This document shows positions 41,639 through 49,912 of a DNA stretch of 64,000 bases, piece by piece (position 1 is the first letter of the stretch; every line of letters begins with the position of its first letter). Source of the DNA: Exobacillus caeni (GTDB taxonomy: Bacteria > Bacillota > Bacilli > Bacillales > Guptibacillaceae). A program made the position numbers and the translations under genes. The DNA lies in NCBI RefSeq assembly GCF_005747095.1, contig NZ_SWLG01000016.1, positions 1 through 64,000 of the forward strand, in the 5' to 3' direction. Below the pieces are notes generated by a model, which worked only from the letters and a program-made list of their open reading frames with translations, was not told the origin of the DNA and ran no database searches.

Positions 41639-43516
41639 TTAAGACAACTTTTCAGCCAAAACCTGTTTTTGATAAATTTGTGCACTTTTTATAGATGTGA
41701 TTTTTTCTGTTACAACTTCATCAGGCAATAAAACAGTGAATGTCGTATTGAAAGGAACTGCTAATTTTTCATCGCATTCCTCAAATATTTCTTGCCAATA
41801 CTTTTCGGGCTTAACGGAATCATTAGGTTCTAGTTTAAAACCCAGTATGTGACAGGGCTTATCAGGAATAGTTGACAGTTTCTTTTGTACAAGAAAAGCT
41901 TCCTCTATTTGTGAAATTTCTTTTAACCCTTCCACCAATTCAAGAACCACTTTTTGGTCAATATTACAGCCCTCAAATTCATCTTCCTCTGTTACGATTT
42001 CTGATTCTTCAGCGGAAGCTTCTAATACAGCGATCCATTCTTCCCTTTCCTGCACAATACTTTCTAAGTCTTCTTCAAGGTTGTGTTTGTAATAAAAGTC
42101 ACCGACCGCTTCCAGGCTGTCTAGCTTTAATTCCCAATCCATCGAAATACATTTACGTAAGTATTCAACTCCTTTACTATTTTCCAACTCAAGATATGCT
42201 GTACCGATCGCATATAGAAATACAGGGTTTTCATTTGCTTCCTTCTCTGGCAGGAGTTCTTCATATAGCGGCATTGCCTTTTCTAACTCCTCAAGGTTAC
42301 GAGTAATATTAGCTTTTTCAATTTTTTCGTCTACAGTTAGCAAAGCTTTTCCCTGAAGTTTTTCGTAGCGTACTTTAGCATCTTTTTCATATTCAAACCT
42401 TGCTTCTATATCTTCCTTAGCTGTTTCCCACCAATCCACATCAAAAGCATCCACAATTTCATCCGGCTTAGCAAAGAATTCCTCTGCTGCACTTTTTTCA
42501 AGTTTTGCGGAAGTTTGAACTTTTTCTCCTAATGATGCTAGCCTATCACGTAAGCATGGATGGGTATCTCCATAGCCTGTTTTATCTTTTAGGGCTAAGT
42601 TCAAATAATCTTTATGATATTGTTCTGGTATTTTGTTTATTGAAGCGGTTAGATGCAAATATGGTTTAGGGCTGGTGTTATGCTGTTTCGCTTGATCATA
42701 AATTTCATTCCAATAGTTCTCATAAAAATATGGAGCCTTAATCTGAATGTCACACAGAGTTTCTGCTGTAATTTTACTGGAAGTAACTCTGGCCGCAGCA
42801 GCATCAGCAAGATACTCTTCTCTTCGCATCAAAATAAACGAATACGCGTCTAATTGAGGCAGGTACCAATTAAAGAATTTTTTAAATAATACCTTGTAAT
42901 AAAAGTCGTCTTCCTGAAACGATTCTATTGTTCTGAACCAGGACTCTCTCACCCTGTAAATCCAACCGCTGAATTTAGAGTCTTTCCCCCGTAAATGTCC
43001 TAACTCATGAGCTATAACAGAAGTTACCTGTTCTTTCGAAAGCGTCAAGAGCAAAGGAAAGCCAAGTATCAATATATTTTTATGAAATCCCAGAACACCT
43101 AACCTTGGCACCTGTGCCATAGCAGCATTATAGCGAGATTCGAGCACAATTTTATGGATCGTTGCGGTATGCAGTTCTTTTGTTAGTTTATCAACCATTT
43201 CAAACAAGGAAGGAGCCTCTTCACGGCTTAACTCATACCCCTCGGGTTCAAATTGTTTCACCCATAATGCCCTGAAAAGAATAAATGAAAGAGATCCTGT
43301 AATTAAGACTACCTTTGCACTCCCAAAAGAGAATCCAGAATCAATGATGTAAAAGATACTGATTCCCAGTAAAAACAATGCTGCCGCTAAAATAAAGAGC
43401 ACGTAAAAATAACCTAGAAATGCCAGCAATCCTACACGAAACCGATAAGCTCCAGGATTTTTATCAGCGTAAGCTTCCAGTTTCTTAATCTTATCCTCCA
43501 ACCTGTTAAAATCCAT
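41639..43516 (-). CDS. M48-family membrane metallopeptidase with helical repeat domain
   Basis: 625 residues. Two membrane helices (about 23-55 and 66-90) are followed by the peptidase core with VIAHELGHLRGKD (HExxH, about 165-177) and EEYLADAAAARVTS carrying the third zinc ligand. From about residue 370 there is a long helical, acidic region with tetratricopeptide-like stretches (ANITRNLEELEKAMPLYEEL, then GTAYLELENSKGVEYLRKC). The arrangement resembles HtpX/Ste24-like proteases fused to a TPR module. It probably degrades or processes membrane proteins. It stands alone, with its own terminator. Confidence 0.82.
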   Translation of the reverse strand: MDFNRLEDKIKKLEAYADKNPGAYRFRVGLLAFLGYFYVLFILAAALFLLGISIFYIIDSGFSFGSAKVVLITGSLSFILFRALWVKQFEPEGYELSREEAPSLFEMVDKLTKELHTATIHKIVLESRYNAAMAQVPRLGVLGFHKNILILGFPLLLTLSKEQVTSVIAHELGHLRGKDSKFSGWIYRVRESWFRTIESFQEDDFYYKVLFKKFFNWYLPQLDAYSFILMRREEYLADAAAARVTSSKITAETLCDIQIKAPYFYENYWNEIYDQAKQHNTSPKPYLHLTASINKIPEQYHKDYLNLALKDKTGYGDTHPCLRDRLASLGEKVQTSAKLEKSAAEEFFAKPDEIVDAFDVDWWETAKEDIEARFEYEKDAKVRYEKLQGKALLTVDEKIEKANITRNLEELEKAMPLYEELLPEKEANENPVFLYAIGTAYLELENSKGVEYLRKCISMDWELKLDSLEAVGDFYYKHNLEEDLESIVQEREEWIAVLEASAEESEIVTEEDEFEGCNIDQKVVLELVEGLKEISQIEEAFLVQKKLSTIPDKPCHILGFKLEPNDSVKPEKYWQEIFEECDEKLAVPFNTTFTVLLPDEVVTEKITSIKSAQIYQKQVLAEKLS

Positions 43517-43643
43517 TCCGTTCCCTCGTCTTTCAAATATTTTGTAAATTCAATTAAGTATACTTCTTTGCCGGCAAGTTGGGAAGATACCATTTTGTGG
43601 ATGGTTAAAAAGATAGTAATTTAATCCTTATTTCACGATGATT

Positions 43644-44297
43644 TTATATCCTCTTATTGATTTCCCCCGCTTTTAAAAGATCACCCCATGTTCCTAAACC
43701 TTTCTCTTTGAGCCGGTATACAAGTTCGCAAAACAGGTATGCAGTAGTCATGCAGTCACCAAGCGCAGTATGCCGGTCATAAATCCTTGTTCCAAAATCG
43801 ATCGCATACTCTTCCAGGTCCTTAATTTGCTTTGCAGGGTATAAAAAGCTCAGGAGTTCAAGTGTATCCAGCGTTGTCGGCGGGCTAAAGCGATATCCTT
43901 CAAGCTGCAATTCTTTTTTAAAAACAAGATTGTCGAATGAGACGTAATGGCCGACCAGGCTTACTGCATGGCTATCTTCCACATACTGAAAAAACGCTTT
44001 TATAGCATCTGCCGAATTTGGAGCTCCTGTAACGTTGTGGTCGGTTATCCCGGTTAATTGTTTTATTTGCTCAGGAATTTTCCTGTTTGGATTAATATAG
44101 GTATGAAAGGTTTGTTCTTCCTGGACGTTGAGGCTCTGGATCTTTACACCGGCCAGTTCAATTAACCGATCGCCTGATTGCAGGGCAAGACCCGTTGTTT
44201 CTGTATCTAACACGATATAAGTAAGATCATCAATAGGAGTGTTTAAAGGGATGTCATCCTGCAGATCTACTTGGAACTGCTTTTTCTTCCAGAACAT
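43644..44297 (-). CDS. DnaQ-like 3'-5' exonuclease
   Basis: 217 residues. The DEDDh motifs are present: YIVLDTETTGL (about 27-37), LVGHYVSFDNLVF (about 113-125) and DRHTALGDCMTTAYL (about 172-186). It is annotated in many genomes as the epsilon-like exonuclease. It follows the DUF294 gene by 12 bp. The set symporter-DUF294-exonuclease occurs together in many bacteria, which argues for a functional link that is not understood. Confidence 0.85.
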   Translation of the reverse strand: MFWKKKQFQVDLQDDIPLNTPIDDLTYIVLDTETTGLALQSGDRLIELAGVKIQSLNVQEEQTFHTYINPNRKIPEQIKQLTGITDHNVTGAPNSADAIKAFFQYVEDSHAVSLVGHYVSFDNLVFKKELQLEGYRFSPPTTLDTLELLSFLYPAKQIKDLEEYAIDFGTRIYDRHTALGDCMTTAYLFCELVYRLKEKGLGTWGDLLKAGEINKRI

Positions 44298-44309
44298 TGC
44301 CGCTCCTTT

Positions 44310-46232
44310 CTAACGAATGTATTCAGCCTGCATGTGCTGTTTTAACAGTCGGATCGCTTTTAATGAAATAACCAGGTCATCTTTTTCCCTTGTTTTGAGC
44401 TGTGCAAGGGATAAGACTGAGGAAGACTGTTGCTTGTGTTGAGTTGCCTGCCATTTTTTGTGTAAATAGAGATCCATCACATCGTTAAAAGCGTACTGGA
44501 CATCTTCTACCAGTCCTTCAGACAACACGTGCTGTTGAGCCAAACGTTTTAGTTTTTCTAATGGCTTCCCTTCAACGATTCCATGGGATAAGGCCAGAAT
44601 TTGTATCGCATGATGAAAAGGAAATAGAACCTGTTTCTTCATATCGATTTCTTTTACCGCCCTTCCAAGCAATGACCGGATCGGGCTTTCCAGGTTGGGA
44701 ACCTGCAGTTCACTTTCTATTTGTGCCATTCGATAGAGCATAATCTTCATCGACGGCATCTGGTTTTTTAGCAAACTTAGGAATTGCTGATACAATGAAT
44801 CGTCGCCAAGCAACAGGCGGAAAGAAAAGAAATTTTGTGCCTGGAGAATTCGATCGTTATCTGATATTCGCTCCCACTGGCGAATACGTGTTTCCCAGGC
44901 TGAGAGACTGCCACGCCAATCTGGATTTGATGCCATCATGTTTCCTGTACAGCGAGCATAGCCTGCTTCTTCCAGAACAGCAGTTATCTCTTGGCCAAGT
45001 AGCGAAAAATATTCATTGGTCTCGGTTTCTTTCTCTGGCTCTGAATCCTCATAAACAAGAAAGTGGTCCTGGTCTGTTAATAAAAGCTGTTCTCCTCTTG
45101 CACCGCTTCCCATCTGAAACCAGCAAAAAGCTACCGGTGGTGAAGTTTCCGTTTGGGCCACTACTGCTTCAACTGCAAGCTGGACACATCTTCGTGCAAG
45201 CCGGTCATAGGTTTCTGTCACCATTTGGAGGATATGGTGAATTGGGATTTGCTCTTGCAACAAGCTTCCTATCATTTGGTAAATGGCTTCCTTCATGCTT
45301 TGGATTTCTGCCCTATCGAGCGTTTCAATATTATTAATCATATTGAATGCCTGCAAATTCCGCCTTCGAAATAAGTCTGATAAGGTGATGATTCCTACAA
45401 GCTGATCGCCTTGAAGTACCGGGAGATGCTTTATTTTCTTTGTCAGGCAGGCTGCGAGCGCCTGGTAATAGTAGTCACTATGATGAATGGTAACTGGATT
45501 TAAGGTCATGATAGATGAGATAGGAACTTCATAGGATTGCTCCCTAGCGATCACCCTGTGGACCATGTCTTTTTCAGTGACGATCCCTGCCAGTTTCCCC
45601 TGGTTTAAAACCGGCACAGAGCTAATGTTATGATCGGCCATTTTGTTAGCCACAGAGCGAACCGAATCAGAATGGGATACTGTGATCACCTCTGCTGTCA
45701 TGATATCCTCAACTCTGCGAATATAAGGGGAAGTATCCTCCCATTTTTCAGCGTGTAAAAGCTGTTCAGCAAGTGAATGATAAATTTCTTTAAGCCGGAC
45801 TGCTACCTCATGGAAAAGGTAGTCTTTCACCTCCCTTGTTTGAAGGAGCTCCCGTAAAATTTGATACGGGATAAAAAGAAACTGTGCAAGCTGTGTCGCT
45901 TTTACCTCAAGCAGGCTTTCAAAGTTAGAATCAGTGTCTTTTTCAAGGAAATCAGCAAGGCTTGAAAACCCTATTAGTTCGCCCTCCTCTATTATTTCAA
46001 GCACTTCTTCCTCCTGTCCTTTATGGCCATGCAGGACAATTTCAGCTGCACCTTCTAGAACAAGAAAAAGGCCGGCACGCTTTTGACCGGCCGGTAAGAG
46101 GATCTGTCCTTTTTCAATCGTTTTCATCGAACATTGGGAATAACGGTAATCAAATTCTATGAGACTGCTTTTTTGAAAAAGAGGGTGTCTTCGCACGACT
46201 TCTTCATAGTCCTTCTTATCCCGCAGTTTCAT
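44310..46232 (-). CDS. DUF294 nucleotidyltransferase-like protein with cNMP-binding and CBS domains
   Basis: 640 residues from the ATG at 46232, spaced nine bases from GGAGAGG; a start at 46250 is possible. Domain order: cyclic-nucleotide-binding fold (about 20-140), paired CBS domains (about 180-300; SVRSVANKMADHNISSVPVL and MTLNPVTIHHSDYYYQALAA), and the nucleotidyltransferase-like domain with GSGARGEQLLLTDQDHFLVY, then the DUF294 C-terminal domain. It overlaps the end of the symporter gene. Its ligands are probably nucleotides; regulation of the symporter is an inference from the repeated pairing of these genes. Confidence 0.85.
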   Translation of the reverse strand: MKLRDKKDYEEVVRRHPLFQKSSLIEFDYRYSQCSMKTIEKGQILLPAGQKRAGLFLVLEGAAEIVLHGHKGQEEEVLEIIEEGELIGFSSLADFLEKDTDSNFESLLEVKATQLAQFLFIPYQILRELLQTREVKDYLFHEVAVRLKEIYHSLAEQLLHAEKWEDTSPYIRRVEDIMTAEVITVSHSDSVRSVANKMADHNISSVPVLNQGKLAGIVTEKDMVHRVIAREQSYEVPISSIMTLNPVTIHHSDYYYQALAACLTKKIKHLPVLQGDQLVGIITLSDLFRRRNLQAFNMINNIETLDRAEIQSMKEAIYQMIGSLLQEQIPIHHILQMVTETYDRLARRCVQLAVEAVVAQTETSPPVAFCWFQMGSGARGEQLLLTDQDHFLVYEDSEPEKETETNEYFSLLGQEITAVLEEAGYARCTGNMMASNPDWRGSLSAWETRIRQWERISDNDRILQAQNFFSFRLLLGDDSLYQQFLSLLKNQMPSMKIMLYRMAQIESELQVPNLESPIRSLLGRAVKEIDMKKQVLFPFHHAIQILALSHGIVEGKPLEKLKRLAQQHVLSEGLVEDVQYAFNDVMDLYLHKKWQATQHKQQSSSVLSLAQLKTREKDDLVISLKAIRLLKQHMQAEYIR

Positions 46233-47877
46233 CCTTCCATACCTCTCCATCTTTGTATGTCATCTGTTCAGGGTAACGAAGGTCCATCACTTCATCCTGT
46301 ATTTTTTGCGTTGGTGCAGGTGTCGATAAAGATACAATCACGTTTGTGAGGATCGCAGCTGTTGCACCGAATACTCCCGCTCCTGTATCGATAATTCCCG
46401 CTATCGAGAAGCCGCCGTATTTAGCAAGGAAAATGTAGCTTAACGTGACGACTAAACCGACGACCATTCCCGCGATAACGCCCTGTGCGTTCGCCCGCTT
46501 CCACCAGACTCCCAGTAGAAGTGCCGGGAAGAAAGTTCCGGAGGCTATCGCAAAGGCCCAGGCGACGATTTGTGTGATTACACCTGGAGGATCAAGCGCT
46601 ACAAGACCGGCGACAACCGTTGCGATTAAAATGGATAATCTGGCAACAAACATACGCTTTTTCTCAGTTGCCTGAGGGTTGATGATCCGGTAATAAATAT
46701 CATGCGAAAAGGAAGATGAAATAGCGATCAACAGCCCGCCTGCTGTGGATAAAGCCGCAGCCATCGCTCCTGCAGCAACAAGGCCGATAACAAACACGCC
46801 AAGGTTGGCGATTTCCGGTGTCGCCATTACGACAATATCGTTACTTATCGCAATTTCAGCCCATTGCAAAATTCCGTCTCCATTCGTGTCCGCCATTTGC
46901 AGTAAACCGGTATTAATCCACTTTTCAGTCCATGCTGGAAGGTTGGCAATCTCGCTTCCGGCAATCTGTGTCATCAGAATAAAACGGGAGAACGCCGCAT
47001 AAGCAGGTGCAGACAGATAAAGCAAACCGATGAACAAAAGTGCCCACGCACCGCTCCACCGTGCCGCTTTCATCGTTGCTACCGTATAAAAGCGGACGAT
47101 TACGTGCGGCAATCCCGCAGTACCAGCCATCAAGCTAAACATCAACGCAAGGAACTGCCATTTTGTTGCATCATCGAACGGAGCAAAGTATTGCGATACT
47201 CCGAGCTCCCTGTCTAACTCACCAAGCTCAGCAACAACGTTTCCGTAGCTAAGCCACGGCATAGGATTGCCGGTAATTTGAAGTGACATAAAAATAACAG
47301 GTATTAAATAAGCAATAATGAGAATCACGTACTGGGCAACCTGTGTCCAGGTGATCCCCTTCATACCTCCAAAAGTCGCGTATACTGCGATAATCGCAAC
47401 CCCGATCATCGTACCAACACGAGCATCCACTTCGAACAAGCGCCCGATTACCACTCCGGATCCGGCAAGTTGTCCAATCGAGTATGTAAAGCTGATAATA
47501 ATCGTACAAATCGCTGCGATAACAAGCGCTGTTTTACTGTTAAACCTGTCCCCGATAAACTCCGGCACGGTGTAGCGGCCGTACTTTCGGAGCTGTGGTG
47601 CCAACAGGAAGGTCAATAACAAGTACCCGCCTGTCCAACCCATGATATAGGCAAGTCCGTCGTATCCCAGGACCATGACGGTTCCAGCCATCCCAATGAA
47701 GGAAGCTGCACTCATCCAGTCAGCGCCGATCGCCATTCCATTGTAAATAGGCGGAACCCCGCGACCTGCAACATAGAACTCAGATGTTTCTTTCGAACGG
47801 TTATAGATCGCAATCCCGATATAAAGCGCAAAGGTTAAAATAATTAAAGATAAAGACACGATAAACTGTGTACCCAT
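46216..47877 (-). CDS. Sodium:solute symporter (VC_2705/ActP-like)
   Basis: 553 residues with about 13 membrane helices. NGMAIGADWMSAASFIGMAG and the SSS family core GGMKGITWTQVAQYVILIIA are clear. Between helices lies a perfect EF-hand loop (DTNGDGILQWAE at about 328-339), a feature of the VC_2705 subfamily. These transporters work with a DUF4212 subunit, whose gene lies 23 bp upstream. Substrate is probably a short-chain monocarboxylate such as acetate or lactate, but the sequence does not prove it. Confidence 0.88.
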   Translation of the reverse strand: MGTQFIVSLSLIILTFALYIGIAIYNRSKETSEFYVAGRGVPPIYNGMAIGADWMSAASFIGMAGTVMVLGYDGLAYIMGWTGGYLLLTFLLAPQLRKYGRYTVPEFIGDRFNSKTALVIAAICTIIISFTYSIGQLAGSGVVIGRLFEVDARVGTMIGVAIIAVYATFGGMKGITWTQVAQYVILIIAYLIPVIFMSLQITGNPMPWLSYGNVVAELGELDRELGVSQYFAPFDDATKWQFLALMFSLMAGTAGLPHVIVRFYTVATMKAARWSGAWALLFIGLLYLSAPAYAAFSRFILMTQIAGSEIANLPAWTEKWINTGLLQMADTNGDGILQWAEIAISNDIVVMATPEIANLGVFVIGLVAAGAMAAALSTAGGLLIAISSSFSHDIYYRIINPQATEKKRMFVARLSILIATVVAGLVALDPPGVITQIVAWAFAIASGTFFPALLLGVWWKRANAQGVIAGMVVGLVVTLSYIFLAKYGGFSIAGIIDTGAGVFGATAAILTNVIVSLSTPAPTQKIQDEVMDLRYPEQMTYKDGEVWKDETAG

Positions 47878-47900
47878 CCCCGATGAATCCCCCTTATAAT

Positions 47901-48203
47901 TTATTGATTAACTGAACGATCTAATGTCTGCTCTATTTTTTTCTTCGGTGATAGGCCATATTTTTCATCAATCCTGTCACTTATGGCAGCGTTTACAAAC
48001 AATAAAACAATAAATGTGGCTACAGATCCCTGGGCTCCCATAAAATAATGAAGCGGGAAGCCATTGAATGAATACTGGGCTAGTGATTCAGCAAAGAACA
48101 CCATTACATATGAAACAATGAACCAAATAACAAGTAAGATTCCAATTAATCGAATCCTTTCCTTAAAGTAAGCATCCGCCACTGCTTTATCGATCTTTTT
48201 CAT
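47901..48203 (-). CDS. DUF4212 small subunit of the sodium:solute symporter
   Basis: 100 residues with two membrane helices (about 18-38 and 55-75). The stretch WFIVSYVMVFFAESLAQYSF with FPLHYFMGAQGSVATFIVLL is typical of DUF4212, with the conserved G-P-hydrophobic-H-Y-M-GAQGS pattern. These proteins always neighbour VC_2705-type symporters. It is preceded by a further small membrane-protein gene. Confidence 0.88.
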   Translation of the reverse strand: MKKIDKAVADAYFKERIRLIGILLVIWFIVSYVMVFFAESLAQYSFNGFPLHYFMGAQGSVATFIVLLFVNAAISDRIDEKYGLSPKKKIEQTLDRSVNQ

Positions 48204-48285
48204 CTTTACCCTCCTTTAAAAGAACCATTGACTGGAATATCGGTTTACTTGCAAAATAAAACTTAAATGTTGTCCTGCCACCTCC

Positions 48286-48462
48286 TTATTTCAAACTAAA
48301 GATCAGTTTGACAGTGTCTATAAAACCGAGTGGAACCCTTGCAATTTCCACCACAATATAAAGGAATAAAACCAAAAATGGCCCTAAAAAGAAAACAGGC
48401 TTGTTCTTCCTAAGTCCAGCCACAACACAAAAAATAGTCAATAAAATAATAGCCCAAATCAC
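48286..48462 (-). CDS. Small two-helix membrane protein upstream of the symporter operon
   Basis: A 58-residue frame from a GTG at 48462 with AGGGGG about nine bases upstream. It reads IWAIILLTIFCVVAGLRKNK, then PVFFLGPFLVLFLYIVVEI, and ends KLIFSLK. Two hydrophobic helices are joined by a basic turn. It lies 82 bp before the DUF4212 gene on the same strand and may be an additional subunit or regulator. I recognise no family. Confidence 0.55.
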   Translation of the reverse strand: MIWAIILLTIFCVVAGLRKNKPVFFLGPFLVLFLYIVVEIARVPLGFIDTVKLIFSLK

Positions 48463-48624
48463 AGCACAATCCCCCTCTGAGATGAATCAAACATGACTTT
48501 TTATAAAATTAATAATTTTCTATCAATTTAATTTTATACTTTATTATGTAAGGGTTTATTGTACTTGTCAATAGTTTTTTTGGCATAAAAATGGAAGTGA
48601 GTATAGGAAAATAGTTTGTTATAA

Positions 48625-48658
48625 ACAAAGATGGAGGGGATCGTCCCTCCATCTTTGT
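48625..48658 (-). terminator. Terminator of the DUF1028 gene
   Basis: ACAAAGATGGAGGG and CCCTCCATCTTTGT form a perfect 14-pair stem with a six-base loop, followed on the minus strand by TTATAAC. Confidence 0.75.
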
Positions 48659-48663
48659 GTTTA

Positions 48664-49542
48664 CTATTTTTGTTTCATATATTCAAGTACTGCCAGGTCC
48701 AGTTTACCTCTTTCCTGTTCGCGTTCTTCAAAGTTTTCTGTGTGAAGGAAAGAACGGAATGCATCGAATACAGCATCATCCGTATGGCTTTCTTTATGCT
48801 CAAGATACTCAAGCCGTTCCAGCTGTTGAATCAGTTCTGCCTTTATATCCCCCTCGATTTTGACTACGTTTTCTTCTTTCGTCTCTGAAAAGTAAAGCTG
48901 GTGAAGATGATAGATACGAATCAATTCTTTAATAGGTTCTGGGTGATCATCGACGCGCAGGTCAACCGCTCTGTCGTTATATCCTCCGTATCCGCCTTTT
49001 TCTTTTACGATAAGAAGCGCTGCTGATTGCTTACCACGGCTGTCACCGCCTGCTTCCTGGCCAGCGTCCAGTGCTTTTAACAAGCGTTCAGACAACGGGC
49101 CTTCCGTCTCTTCAAACGTTTTTCCCATATTTTCAACAGTCTCTTTTCCAACAAGGATATTCCCCTGTGCTGCATAGTGTTTTCCAGTAACACCACCTGC
49201 CCAATCATAGCAATCCTTTCCTGTGAAAGTAGCAGGATTTCCGTTTCCATCTACGATTCCAACCTGTCTTAGCTCTCTTTCCTCATCGTCTTCGGTTAAA
49301 ATCTTAATCGTTTCTTCAGCGGATTTTCCTTCCGCCATCAGCTTTAAGCCATTTTCCCCATAGGAAATGTTGGCGTAAGATTGGGTAGCAACCGCTCCAA
49401 CTCCTGCTTTTGCCCACGGAACAACCGCTCCAACACCCAGAAATTTTGATTGAACGGCAATACCCAGCTCTTTAGTCTCCGGGTCATAACCTACTATTGA
49501 AAATGTTGCGATCAAGTCATTTGGAATTTTTCTCTTCGTCAT
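48664..49542 (-). CDS. DUF1028 family protein
   Basis: 292 residues. TFSIVGYDPETKELGIAVQS, then FLGVGAVVPWAKAGVGAVAT and QSYANISYGENGL give the characteristic N-terminal Ntn-hydrolase-like fold of DUF1028. The second half has GGYGGYNDRAVDLRVDDHP, also conserved. The last 70 residues form an acidic helical extension. The biochemical function of the family is unproven. It is monocistronic with its own terminator. Confidence 0.85.
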   Translation of the reverse strand: MTKRKIPNDLIATFSIVGYDPETKELGIAVQSKFLGVGAVVPWAKAGVGAVATQSYANISYGENGLKLMAEGKSAEETIKILTEDDEERELRQVGIVDGNGNPATFTGKDCYDWAGGVTGKHYAAQGNILVGKETVENMGKTFEETEGPLSERLLKALDAGQEAGGDSRGKQSAALLIVKEKGGYGGYNDRAVDLRVDDHPEPIKELIRIYHLHQLYFSETKEENVVKIEGDIKAELIQQLERLEYLEHKESHTDDAVFDAFRSFLHTENFEEREQERGKLDLAVLEYMKQK

Positions 49543-49723
49543 GTCACTCGCTCCTTTATTTCATTAAAGTATGTCACTTAACTGTTTCGATATTCGTAAT
49601 AAAATTCCTTCCACATCCCTAATGGTCCTTTTCCCTATCTAAGAGATTTTTCTCAAAAAGATTGAAAGTATCTCTTCCTATGCCGATATAAAAGATAGGA
49701 ATTACTTTTATTCTAAAATAAAA

Positions 49724-49810
49724 CTCGATAAAGGCAAACCTCTGGAAACAAAGGGACGCAAAGCTATAGGGGCTAAAATTGCATTTGTATTACGCCAGCC
49801 AGCTACCGAA
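49724..49810 (+). promoter_or_regulatory. c-di-GMP-I (GEMM-I) riboswitch upstream of the DUF5667 gene
   Basis: Core elements are GGCAAACC, a GAAA tetraloop stem (CTCTGGAAACAAAGG), GGGACGCAAAGC, and GCCAGCCAGCTACCG at the 3' end. The variable third stem is longer than in the two sinI riboswitches. Unlike those, it is followed by a terminator-like hairpin (49830-49860), so this copy probably acts on transcription. Whether ligand turns the gene on or off cannot be read safely. Confidence 0.82.
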
Positions 49811-49829
49811 GATTATATGCATCCAGTTT

Positions 49830-49860
49830 ATGCTGCACTTCGGGACAGCATTTTATTTGT
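49830..49860 (+). terminator. Probable riboswitch-controlled terminator
   Basis: ATGCTG and CAGCAT enclose a CTTCGG-containing loop and are followed by TTTTATTTGT, 50 bp before the DUF5667 gene. Confidence 0.5.
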
Positions 49861-49912
49861 ACTCCTGGATACCACCTTCGAGTTTTAAAAACGAAAAGGG
49901 GCGAATTGAAAA

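Noticed and set aside
41321-41640. Open frames on both strands between spoIIID and the M48 gene
   Set aside because: No ribosome binding site, Lys/Asn composition typical of AT-rich spacer, and one runs through the terminator.
44795-45337. 180-codon plus-strand frame opposite the DUF294 gene
   Set aside because: Antisense shadow of a strongly supported gene.
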